From contig NZ_NNBL01000035.1 of assembly GCF_002803065.1 (NCBI RefSeq), positions 1 through 64,000 of the forward strand: a stretch of DNA of 64,000 nt, given 5' to 3'. The stretch comes from Streptomyces sp. CB01635. GTDB taxonomy: Bacteria > Actinomycetota > Actinomycetes > Streptomycetales > Streptomycetaceae. Positions 34,891 through 43,174 of this stretch are shown here, piece after piece (within the stretch, counting starts at the first letter, position 1; each line of letters starts with the position of its first letter). Below the pieces are notes generated by a model. It made no database searches. It was not told the DNA's origin and saw nothing but the letters and a program-made list of their open reading frames with translations. A program made the translations under genes and the position numbers.

Positions 34891-35406
34891 CTAGTTTCCT
34901 TCCGAGGTGCTCGGTCGCACGGTGCGTACGAAGTCCTGGAACTCTTCGAGGACTTCGTGAAGCTGTTCGGTGGTGGCGGTCAGTGCCAGCTTGATCACCG
35001 CATACTTGTGCGGATCAACGGTGTCGGCCAGGGGCAGGTATACCTGGACCTGGGCGAGCTCGCGGAGCTCGTCGTTAACGGCGGCTGACAGGAGAAAACG
35101 CTGCACGAGAGCGGGCGCGTCGTCGGGACCGACCTCGCGGCGGTCCACCAGTTGCACGGACTCAGCGGCCTGCTCCAAGCGCCTCACGGACGCATCGGCA
35201 AGGTCCGACAGCGACACGTCGTCGGGCGGAATCTCTCCATCGATGGTGATGTTGGCGGCGAATCCGGCATCGGGGTGGGGATGCAGGGCGGCGAAGGCCA
35301 CGCCGAAGCTGTCGATGGTCTCGGTTGAGGCCGGGGCCCAGCCGTCAGACAGCTGGAACTCGACTGCCAAGGGAAGTGGCTTGGACAACTCAGTTGCTCC
35401 TCTCAT
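34891..35406 (-). CDS. Hypothetical protein (DcrB/LpqN-like?), 171 aa
   Basis: The start is ATG 35406. A pattern of beta strands and helices, with LPLAVEFQLSDGWAPAS at the start and TATTEQLHEVLEEFQDFVRTVRP at the end, resembles small DcrB/LpqN-type lipoprotein-like domains, but no lipobox is present. It is encoded between a WXG/LXG-like protein and the terminal gene of the cluster, and is probably a chaperone-like accessory for secreted proteins. Confidence 0.5.
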   Translation of the reverse strand: MRGATELSKPLPLAVEFQLSDGWAPASTETIDSFGVAFAALHPHPDAGFAANITIDGEIPPDDVSLSDLADASVRRLEQAAESVQLVDRREVGPDDAPALVQRFLLSAAVNDELRELAQVQVYLPLADTVDPHKYAVIKLALTATTEQLHEVLEEFQDFVRTVRPSTSEGN

Positions 35407-35415
35407 CGGGGCTGG

Positions 35416-36762
35416 TCAGTCGAGCCAGCCGGCGACGGTGTCCTTGGTGGATTTGAGGCCGTGTCCCACTGTTTCCGCTGCGCCACCGAGCCCGACCGCG
35501 TCAGCCGCACTGTCGACGGTCTTGCCGAACTTGTTCGGGTCGAAGGTGATCTCGGTTCCTGCTCCTGCACCCACGACTTCGGCTGCGAAAGCGCCGGTGC
35601 TCAGTTTCCACACACCGTGCTCGTCTTTCTTGACGCCGAATTTGGCCTCGACACCCTGGCCGGCGCCGACCTCGAAGTTCCCACCGATACCGATCCCGGC
35701 CGCCTCGACGCCGCCGCCGATCGAGGCCTTCGCGCCGTAGAAGGCCTTGGCGCTGACGCCGACCTCGTCCTTGTTCACCTTGCCCGAGATTCCGGCTTCG
35801 GCGCCTGCGAAGCCATCACCGCGCAGATAGACACCGCCCCAGTCGCCGTACTCGGCCCGTCCTTCCATCAGCGCTCGTGCGCCTGCGGACACCTCGGCCT
35901 TGCCCGATATGCCCTTGTCGCTGAAGCCGTAGTTAGCGCTCGAGCGAATACCTGCGTAGGCGTCGCCGATCCCGGAGAGTTTCCAGTCGCCATTGGTCAG
36001 CGAGCCCTTTCCGGTCATGTGGATGAGATCGAAAGCCGCCTTGACCGAGCCCTCCTTGCCGTACTTGGGATCTGCCGAGGCGCTGAAGGACGGGGACCAC
36101 CAGTCCAGCTTGAAGTCTCCGTCGCCCTTCCAGCCGCCGGACTTCTTGCCGCCCTTGCCAGCGGCCTTGTAGTCCTTGAGGTGGTCCTTGGCGTCTCCGT
36201 TGAAGCCCTCGAGTGTCCCGTCGTTCCCTTTGGAGTCGATGACCACCGCGTTGAGTGCCGTCTGGACGGAGTGGTCAGTCTTCTCTGCGTCCTTGACGAT
36301 CTGATCGAGGTGGTCCTGCCACGCTGTGACAGCAGTACCCACGGATTCCTGGTACGAGGGGTCGTGATGGAGGGCGTTACGTTCCCCTTCGGTGAGATCG
36401 GTGGTGTCGAAGGACACCACGCCCTCGTCGGAGACCGCCATGCGGGCCTTGATAGCGTCCGCGCGGGCGGACTTGAGTCTCTTGCGCACCTCGCTGAACT
36501 GGTGGTGTGCGTCCCGCAGCAGGGAGGCGACCGCTTTGGCTTCCGTCTGGGCTTTCTGAAATTCCTTCAGCGTGATGTCGAACCGTCGATTGGCGGCATC
36601 CGCGCTCAGCCCCGTCCAGGCCTGCCCCATGGATATGCCGTGAACATCGCGGTCGTAGGCGACTTCCTGCTTATGGAACTCCTTCGCCATCCCGTCCCAA
36701 CGGTCCGCGGCCGTGGTGAGTGTGGACAGGTCGACGGTCATGATGTCGTGGTACGTCGGCAT
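35416..36762 (-). CDS. WXG/LXG-like secreted protein with glycine-rich C-terminus, 448 aa
   Basis: ATG 36762 follows GGGGGAACC. The N-terminus is helical (VDLSTLTTAADRWDGMAKEF, then ISMGQAWTGLSADAANRRF, a WTG-like turn) in the WXG100/LXG style. From about residue 200 the sequence becomes beta-rich, with repeated GKAEVSAGARA, GDGFAGAEAGI and GGVEAAGIGIGG segments. It is probably a type VII substrate. It lies between a short Esx-like partner and the DcrB-like gene. Confidence 0.65.
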   Translation of the reverse strand: MPTYHDIMTVDLSTLTTAADRWDGMAKEFHKQEVAYDRDVHGISMGQAWTGLSADAANRRFDITLKEFQKAQTEAKAVASLLRDAHHQFSEVRKRLKSARADAIKARMAVSDEGVVSFDTTDLTEGERNALHHDPSYQESVGTAVTAWQDHLDQIVKDAEKTDHSVQTALNAVVIDSKGNDGTLEGFNGDAKDHLKDYKAAGKGGKKSGGWKGDGDFKLDWWSPSFSASADPKYGKEGSVKAAFDLIHMTGKGSLTNGDWKLSGIGDAYAGIRSSANYGFSDKGISGKAEVSAGARALMEGRAEYGDWGGVYLRGDGFAGAEAGISGKVNKDEVGVSAKAFYGAKASIGGGVEAAGIGIGGNFEVGAGQGVEAKFGVKKDEHGVWKLSTGAFAAEVVGAGAGTEITFDPNKFGKTVDSAADAVGLGGAAETVGHGLKSTKDTVAGWLD

Positions 36763-36836
36763 GGTTCCCCCGTGGTCCTGCTGTGGCGTCCTGCTGGTCG
36801 AAGTGACGTTCAGGAATGGGCTACTGCCCATCTGCG

Positions 36837-37265
36837 TCAGAAGCCGTCCAGTGCCGAAAGAGAGCGCGTACGCGCACCTACCTCGCCATCGGTGCCCTGC
36901 AGAGTGTTGTTGGCGCCCCGCAACGCCGCCTTTTCCGACGAGAGGCGGTTCAACAGGTTGTGAACCTGCTCGCCCCAGGTCTTGTGGGCCTTCTTCAACG
37001 CCCCTGACGTGAGCCATCCATCGCGGAACTCCTTGACAGCCGCACCGGTGTCGACGTCCGCCCAGTCGCCTGCTTTACCGGTATCCGGCTGGATGTGCTC
37101 TTCAATGGCCCGTGCGGCGGCCTTCTTCTCCGCCGGACTCGACGCCAGGTCTTCCTGGCCGCCGCCAGCAGGCCGCGCGTCCTCGGGAAGGTGGTTCAGC
37201 CGCATACCGACCATGTTTTCGGGCCCGCTGCGTGGCGTATGTTGTTCCCCGGTCGTATCCGTCAT
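36837..37265 (-). CDS. Small Esx/WXG-associated protein, 142 aa
   Basis: The start is ATG 37265. The product is helical and hydrophilic, with the pattern GAAVKEFRDGWLTSGALKKAHKTWGEQVHNLLNRL and a following ALRGANNTLQGTD. The W in the turn suits a WXG100-type protein. It probably pairs with the larger neighbour. Confidence 0.6.
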   Translation of the reverse strand: MTDTTGEQHTPRSGPENMVGMRLNHLPEDARPAGGGQEDLASSPAEKKAAARAIEEHIQPDTGKAGDWADVDTGAAVKEFRDGWLTSGALKKAHKTWGEQVHNLLNRLSSEKAALRGANNTLQGTDGEVGARTRSLSALDGF

Positions 37266-37296
37266 GGAATCTTGCCCCCGCTCGATCCTCGTCCTG

Positions 37297-38646
37297 TCAC
37301 GGCGTGCCCGTGTGGTTGGTGTCCTGGTACGGCCATGGCTGCCCTTGCCCCGACTGCGTGCCGGAGGGAGACGGCTGCGTCCACCCCTGCTGCGGCATCG
37401 GAGGCAGCGGTGCGGTCAATGCCTCGCGGCGGCGCTTGCGGCTGCGCAGGGCGACGGCCCCGCCACCAGCTCCGACCAACACAAGCCCGGCCACTCCTGC
37501 CAAGATCCACGGCAGTGCGCTCGACTCGTCATCGGAAGTCTCCGCGGAGGGGGCCGTCGAGGCACCCGCGGACGGCGCAGCGGTTGCGCCTCCCTCTGCC
37601 GCCGCCGAGGCCCCGTCTTTGTAGTCGGGCAACGGGTACTTGTCGGCCTGGCCTGGGGCCCCGGGCTCGGTGAGTGCGATCCGGGGGCGCACGGCGCCGT
37701 ACCCGATGGAGTCGGTTCGCTTCTTCCCGCTCACGGCTCCGCTCGCAGTGTTCAGCATGACCCGTAGGACCTGGTTGTTCGTCCAGTCCGGATGCTTCGA
37801 CCAGATCAACGCCGCGGAGGCGGAAGCGAGCGCGGTGGCGTCACTCGTACCGTGAGAGTCGCACAGCTCGCTGCCGCCCTTGCAGGCGGCGACCATGTCC
37901 GCACCGGGTGCGACCAGGTCGACCTGCGGGCCGTGCTGGGACTCCTTGGTCGCCTTGACGTTCTTGTCGATCGCACCGACGCCAACCACTCCAGGTGTCC
38001 CTGCCGGGTACTCCACCCGATTCGTTCCGGCACCGGTGTTGCCCACGGACGCGAAGACCAGCTTGTTCTTCGACAGCGCGTAGGCGACCGCGTCGTCCAG
38101 CTTCTTGGCATGGTCCTCACTGCCCAGCGAGATATTGATGATCTGGGCATCGGAGTCCGCGGCGTACCGGATGGCCTTGGATATATAGGTGGGGTAGTCG
38201 TCCGGGTTGCCGTCCATGCGGCTCTTCTCGATGAAGTCCGGTACCCGGATCGGAAGGATCTTGGCCCCGGGAGCGAGCCCATACGAGCCCTGCGTGCCGC
38301 TTTTCGCGCCGGTGGCCGCGATCAGGACGGCCATGCGGGTGCCGTGCCCGTCGTAGTCCGAGTGCTCGTCGCCAGGGTGCCGGGAGTAGTCCTTGCCGGG
38401 CAGTACCTGTCCACGCAGGTCTGCGAGATCGGGATCGACACCCGAGTCGATAACCGCCACCGTGACGTCCTTGCCGGTGCTGGTCTTCCACATCTGCTCG
38501 GCTCGCATGGCGTCGAGGTACCACTGCTGGTCCCGGACACTTTCGGCGTGGGCGGGTGTCACGACGACGCCCGCGAGCACGACGCCGGACAGGGCCGACG
38601 CCAGCCGGAGCCTGCGGACCTGCTTGGAACGGGAACCCATCGTCAT
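37297..38646 (-). CDS. mycP: Mycosin-type S8 serine protease of a type VII secretion system, 449 aa
   Basis: The start is ATG 38646 (in-frame ATG at 38640), with a signal peptide at about 10-34 (LASALSGVVLAGVVV, AHA). The subtilisin triad is VAVIDSGVD (D67), DYDGHGT (H101) and SHGTSDATALASASAAL (Ser). The C-terminus has one membrane helix (PWILAGVAGLVLVGAGGGAVAL) and a basic, Pro-rich tail. This is the MycP layout. It overlaps the upstream gene, giving a coupled operon. The symbol follows family membership. Confidence 0.85.
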   Translation of the reverse strand: MTMGSRSKQVRRLRLASALSGVVLAGVVVTPAHAESVRDQQWYLDAMRAEQMWKTSTGKDVTVAVIDSGVDPDLADLRGQVLPGKDYSRHPGDEHSDYDGHGTRMAVLIAATGAKSGTQGSYGLAPGAKILPIRVPDFIEKSRMDGNPDDYPTYISKAIRYAADSDAQIINISLGSEDHAKKLDDAVAYALSKNKLVFASVGNTGAGTNRVEYPAGTPGVVGVGAIDKNVKATKESQHGPQVDLVAPGADMVAACKGGSELCDSHGTSDATALASASAALIWSKHPDWTNNQVLRVMLNTASGAVSGKKRTDSIGYGAVRPRIALTEPGAPGQADKYPLPDYKDGASAAAEGGATAAPSAGASTAPSAETSDDESSALPWILAGVAGLVLVGAGGGAVALRSRKRRREALTAPLPPMPQQGWTQPSPSGTQSGQGQPWPYQDTNHTGTP

Positions 38647-40361
38647 CCTTCGTTGTCACGCCGCGTCGTCGGGGGCAGGCCCGGCAGCCGCAGCGGAGGC
38701 TGTGGTGGCTCGGTCTGATCCGTCTCTGCTTCCTCACCCACAGGCCGCTCATCCTGCAAGCGCTCCTCCAGGACCGGCCGAGCACCATCCTTACGTGCCG
38801 CCTGCGAGGAGCCTCCAGTGGGTCCACCACTGTGCACCTGGGTTGTACGGCTCTCCGTTCCGCGTACGGGACCTGTTGCCCTGGTCGTGGTCCGCGGGTT
38901 CCGGCGCGTCTTCGAGGGCTGAGGCTGTCCACCGACGACACCATCGGCGTGCGCGGGCATCCGTGCACCGGCCACGCCGCTCTCACGTCCCGAGCCAGGC
39001 ACGGCGCCGCGGCTGGGTGTTGCTCCGGCACGTGCCCCCGCGGGGGTACCACCGCGGACTCCTGGTGCTTGCTGCGTCGGGGAACCGCCGACCACCGTGC
39101 CCCGCGGAATCGCACCCGCCGCACGGCCTGTCTGCGGTGCAGCCGGACGACCACCTGCAATCCCGTTGGACGGATGCCCCGGGCTCGCACCACCTGGCCC
39201 TCGCACCGGCGACGCGGAGCCGCTCGGCGTCCCCGTCACCCCGGGAACTCCACGCCCCGGCGAAACCGCCCGCGACGCGCCGGGGGTACCAGGGGTACGT
39301 GGGACCGTCGGTGTGCCCAACGGTCCGCGGAGACCGTTGGCAGCGGGGATACGGCCTCCGCTCACTCCGCGCGGCGAAGCACCGAATCGGCCTGTGCCCC
39401 CGAACACCGGCGGTGACGTACCCGGGACCTGGGGCCCGATGCCTGAGGTGCCGCCCGGCAACGCGGACGGTGGCGACGCGGAGGGTGCCGCAGGCGGAAC
39501 GGTGGGGGACGGGAGCGTGCCGACCCTGTCGAGGGCGGTGCTCGCCCCGCTCAGGGAAGGATCCGGAACTGTTCTCGACGGAAGGGCAGCTGTGCTTGCG
39601 TGGCGGTCTCCTGCGGCCAGTGCAGCACCACGCGCCGCTTCGCCAACTGCTGCAGCCCCCACTGCGGCAACGCCCACGCCGCCCACCGCAGCCGCTGTCC
39701 CAGTGCTCGATGCATCATCGGAAGACGTGCCGGGGCGGTGGGTGAGATCGTCGCGGCTCTCTGGCACGAACTGTTTGGGAAGTTCCGGGAACTTCGGGGC
39801 CTTCAGCGCATCGATCTGCTCCGTTGACGCCGTGTACGACTGTGCCAGCTTGATCATCAACTGCGCGGCTTCAGTACGGTCGTTGTCGTACTGCGATTTG
39901 GCCGACTTCACGGAGGAGTCCGCCGGACCGCCATCGTGGTTGCCGACATCCGTGGCCTTGGCCGCGTGCGCGTCCGGGATCGAGCGCGCCGAGGCGCTGG
40001 AGTTCTTCAGAATCTCCAGCTGCGGCTTGACCTCGTGCAGCGTGTCCGCCGCATGCGCCATCCACTTGCCGGCGGACTCGCTGTAGTCGCCCAGCCCCAG
40101 GGTCGCGAGCGCGGCCTGGTGGACCCATTTACGGAACGCCTCGCCGCCTTCTCCGTCCCACTCAACCGCCGTGCTGTGCGTCTTGAGGTCGTCGCCGATG
40201 CTCTTGATCGTCTTTGCCGCCGCCGTCAACAGCACGCCGAGATCCGCAGGCTTCGAGCCGTCCGCCGGCTCGACCATCGCCCACAGTTCCTCCGGGGTAT
40301 GCACGGCGAAGCGGTACTGGTTGACCATGCCCCACATGCGGGATCCCAGACCGCCACTCAT
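38643..40361 (-). CDS. Large WXG/PPE-like protein with Pro/Gly-rich tail, 572 aa
   Basis: The start is ATG 40361. The N-terminal 180 residues are helical, with an ESX-like signature (TPEELWAMVEPAD; VEWDGEGGEAFRKWVHQ). A long low-complexity P/G/T/R-rich region follows from about residue 230. Such proteins are typical Esx-locus substrates in Streptomyces. It overlaps the mycosin start by 4 nt. Confidence 0.7.
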   Translation of the reverse strand: MSGGLGSRMWGMVNQYRFAVHTPEELWAMVEPADGSKPADLGVLLTAAAKTIKSIGDDLKTHSTAVEWDGEGGEAFRKWVHQAALATLGLGDYSESAGKWMAHAADTLHEVKPQLEILKNSSASARSIPDAHAAKATDVGNHDGGPADSSVKSAKSQYDNDRTEAAQLMIKLAQSYTASTEQIDALKAPKFPELPKQFVPESRDDLTHRPGTSSDDASSTGTAAAVGGVGVAAVGAAAVGEAARGAALAAGDRHASTAALPSRTVPDPSLSGASTALDRVGTLPSPTVPPAAPSASPPSALPGGTSGIGPQVPGTSPPVFGGTGRFGASPRGVSGGRIPAANGLRGPLGTPTVPRTPGTPGASRAVSPGRGVPGVTGTPSGSASPVRGPGGASPGHPSNGIAGGRPAAPQTGRAAGAIPRGTVVGGSPTQQAPGVRGGTPAGARAGATPSRGAVPGSGRESGVAGARMPAHADGVVGGQPQPSKTRRNPRTTTRATGPVRGTESRTTQVHSGGPTGGSSQAARKDGARPVLEERLQDERPVGEEAETDQTEPPQPPLRLPGLPPTTRRDNEG

Positions 40362-40434
40362 GCTCCGCCCCCGTCTTGATGTCCCTTGAGCCGAGTCTCT
40401 GTCTCAGCGGTTGCGGCGCCCATCGCCCACGGCA

Positions 40435-40983
40435 TCACAGTCCGCCCGCTTCCCTGTCTGTCGCCTCAGGACTCGGCTCGCTGCGCTCTTCGCCATCCGA
40501 ACCACGCTTGTCTGACGGCTGCTTGGTGTGCTGACCGCCGCCGACCAGGGCATCAACATTGGTGCGGATGCGGCTCAGGCGGGCGCGTACGTCGTCGTCC
40601 AGGTTGTGGTATCCGGACTTCGACGCGTCCACGGTGACGACCAACGCCTCGATCTGGAGCGACAGCATCTTGGACAGGTTCGCCAGCTGAGTGTGCACAT
40701 GCGTGTAAGAGGAGTGCAGTTGGTCTGCCTCGTCGAACGTACCCAGCCGGCCCGCCCCGAGTGTTCCTCCGGCGATCTTCGAGGGCGCGGCGTGCGACTT
40801 CTCCAGGTCCCGCAGTAGGGCGTCGACGCGGCGTTTGAACGCCGTCAGAGTCTCTCCCTCAACCCGCATCGCCTGCGCGGCCGCGGCGGTGACGCCAGCC
40901 GCAGCCGCTCCAACCGCCCCGAACACCCCTCCACTCACCGCAGGCGATTCCGCGCCCCCGCCCTTCGCGTCGTCGGCCGACAC
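40435..40983 (-). CDS. Helical WXG100-like protein, 182 aa
   Basis: The start is ATG 40983. It has a short Gly/Ala-rich N-terminus, then long helices (ETLTAFKRRVDALLRDLEKS; LHSSYTHVHTQLANLSKMLSLQIEALVVTVDASKSGY) and an acidic tail. It fits the first-gene position of the Esx-associated operon 40983-34373. Confidence 0.6.
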   Translation of the reverse strand: MSADDAKGGGAESPAVSGGVFGAVGAAAAGVTAAAAQAMRVEGETLTAFKRRVDALLRDLEKSHAAPSKIAGGTLGAGRLGTFDEADQLHSSYTHVHTQLANLSKMLSLQIEALVVTVDASKSGYHNLDDDVRARLSRIRTNVDALVGGGQHTKQPSDKRGSDGEERSEPSPEATDREAGGL

Positions 40984-41637
40984 CGTGCCCTCCCCGTACG
41001 GTCAGCTTCCCAGCGTGCGCACATGACCACCGGAAGCAACATCGATTGCTCCATGCCTAACACACGCAACTCAGCAACGGTATCCGGGGGCTACTCCTGA
41101 CACCGGTCCCCGCCGCCGCCGGCATCGACCGATGGCCGAACTACTCATGCGCGTTTGCGTGATCTCCGAAGGACTTCACGGCGCCTCACACCTCCGCCAC
41201 ATCGCCACCGACCTCATCTACACGGGACAGGAAGTGCACAGTTCGAGACCGCCCCGGGGATACGGCACACCTGCACCGCACGATGCAGGCACCAGACGAG
41301 GCCCTGCCCTGTTGGCTTGAAAGTGACTACCCCAGGGCCGTAGCCGAACTCCTGGGCGACAATCTAACTGTCACTGATCGGCAAGTACGCGCACTCCGGG
41401 ATCGGAATCCGGAGCTGGCACACCAGACTGCCCTCTACATCACGCTGGGTCTGACCTTCGACGGATCCGCGGTATCGCCGCTCAGACCGTGCTGGTTGTC
41501 TTCCAACTGGCTCATGCCAACCAGTTGAAGATCAAACGACCAAGTCGACCGCGTCCACGACGGCGGCGCCAGCCTCGCCCACCTGGGCACCTCCCTCATG
41601 CAGCTCGCCCTCGTCGACGAAACGTCCTCCGGGGCCC
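40984..41637. other. Gene-free stretch right of the T7SS cluster
   Basis: Nothing convincing is coded here. The ORF at 41283-41528 (HQTALYITLGLTFDGSA) is the longest but matches no family. The operon promoter for 40983 should be within the first 100 bp on the minus strand. Confidence 0.35.
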
Positions 41638-41865
41638 GTGGCGTGTCCAGCGGCCGGCCTGCGCGAGAAGTTCGGCCGCAACCTCGCCATCGTCGGCCAG
41701 GACAACCTCCGCCGGATCGTGCTGCGCGAACGCGACCGGCCCGGCGGAGCCAACATCGGCCTGATCGACCTCACCGCCCGCTACGCCCTGGACAACGGCT
41801 TCCACGTCGTCATCGAAGGCATCCTGTACGCCGACCGCTACGGTGGGATGCTCCAGACCCAGCTA
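41638..41865 (+). pseudogene. Truncated P-loop kinase fragment
   Basis: One frame encodes LREKFGRNLAIVGQDNLRR, then GLIDLTARYALDNGFHVVIE and GILYADRYGG, a pattern of Streptomyces small AAA/uridine-kinase-like proteins. Both the nucleotide-binding N-terminus and the C-terminal half are missing, so it is a remnant. Confidence 0.55.
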
Positions 41866-41919
41866 GTCCGCAGATGCACGGCATGCGCATATGCCGCGGG
41901 GCCTGAGCCGGTTCTGCGG

Positions 41920-42111
41920 TCAGGCGATGATCGTGTGGAAGAAGAGCACGCCGGCACCGAAGGCCGCACCACCGGCGAGGGCGGCGCTGGCCACATGGCC
42001 ACCTGCGAGCATCGTCAGCACGCCGGCGCCGAGCGCCACCAGGCATCCCAGCAGCAGAACGAGCGCGGTGCGCAGCCCGAGAAGCGGCTGCGGGTTCTGG
42101 TTCGTCATCAT
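41920..42111 (-). CDS. Small two-helix membrane protein, 63 aa
   Basis: ATG 42111 (or 42108) follows AGGAG. The product has two hydrophobic segments, TALVLLLGCLVALGAGVLTM and AALAGGAAFGAGVLFFH, with a short Met-Thr-Asn start. It is typical of short Streptomyces membrane proteins. It is divergent from the sigma-like gene at 42323. Confidence 0.6.
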   Translation of the reverse strand: MMTNQNPQPLLGLRTALVLLLGCLVALGAGVLTMLAGGHVASAALAGGAAFGAGVLFFHTIIA

Positions 42112-42322
42112 CAACTCCTGTGCAGACAGCGAAAATCGACGTTCCCCGGCGGTTGGGGGGGCGCTGATGCTGTAGCAGTCGCACCACATCTTCCCCCCGT
42201 GTGTCGTGAGCCACAGGAGAAATCTGCTGTGAAGGCGGGGGTAGTTCCAAAGCACCCGCCTAAGACCCCGGTGCCAGGTTCGATCGGTCCTGCCGGGACC
42301 GCAGCGAGGCGAGGGAGCGAAT

Positions 42323-43174
42323 GTGCTGGACGGGTTTAGGGGGGAGCGGGCTCCTGACGACGAGTCGCATGACGACTGTGGCCTGCACGAGTCGACCGCG
42401 GACAGTCTGCTGATCCTGGAACAGGACCTTGCCCAGCCAGCCGGCGGGCAGAGCCTGTCCGTGCAGGACGCCCGTCTGAAAGCCGACCAGCGCCTCGTCG
42501 ACATCCTGCGCAGCGACGGATTCACCGGCTCCCGCTACGACAAGGCCTCTGCGGGCTGGTGGAGTTACGGCTGGCGCATCATGGTCAAGTGGTCCCGCAC
42601 CGGCGAGATCTTCGCCCGCAGCCGTAAGGCAGGCCGCCCCGTCCCTCCGTCCGTGATCACGACGTCATGGAGCAAGGACGATCGCTACCAGGTGGCGACC
42701 GACACCATGATTGGAGGCATGGAGTTGTTCCGCGAACGCGGACTCGTGCAAGGCGGATGGAACCCCGAGGGCGGCGCCAGCCTCACCACCTACGTCGTCG
42801 GCGCGGCGGTTCGCTCCTTCCGCCCCGTCTACCTGGCATGGTTCCGCGACCAGCAGACGGGGCACACCGAGCTGAATGCCCAGTCCGGCACCCACGACGA
42901 CGAGTCGCAGCGCGACATCCCTGACCAGCGTGCCGTCGACCCCTACTACGCCGCCGCCACCGCCGACGAACTTGCCCGCCTGCTGCCCCACATCACCGAC
43001 CCCCAGGTCCGCGAAGGACTTGGCTGGCGTGCCCTGGGCTACACCGAGGCAGAGGCCGCCGAGCGGGTCGGCCTGACGCAAAAGGCGCTGGAGCGCCGCC
43101 TCAGCCGGACCCGCAGCCGGGTCCTGAACGCCTACCTGCGTGAGCCCGAACTCGGGGAAGGGGGAGCACGATGA
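42323..43174 (+). CDS. Sigma-70-like RNA polymerase sigma factor, 283 aa
   Basis: Start GTG 42323 has GAGGGAG upstream. The middle carries a region-2-like stretch (VATDTMIGGMELFRERGLVQGGWNPEGGASLTTYVVGAAVRSF). The C-terminus has region-4 HTH (LGWRALGYTEAEAAERVGLTQKALERRLSRTRSRV). It overlaps the next gene by 4 nt, so sigma factor and P-loop/SsgA protein are probably made together. Confidence 0.7.
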   Translation: MLDGFRGERAPDDESHDDCGLHESTADSLLILEQDLAQPAGGQSLSVQDARLKADQRLVDILRSDGFTGSRYDKASAGWWSYGWRIMVKWSRTGEIFARSRKAGRPVPPSVITTSWSKDDRYQVATDTMIGGMELFRERGLVQGGWNPEGGASLTTYVVGAAVRSFRPVYLAWFRDQQTGHTELNAQSGTHDDESQRDIPDQRAVDPYYAAATADELARLLPHITDPQVREGLGWRALGYTEAEAAERVGLTQKALERRLSRTRSRVLNAYLREPELGEGGAR

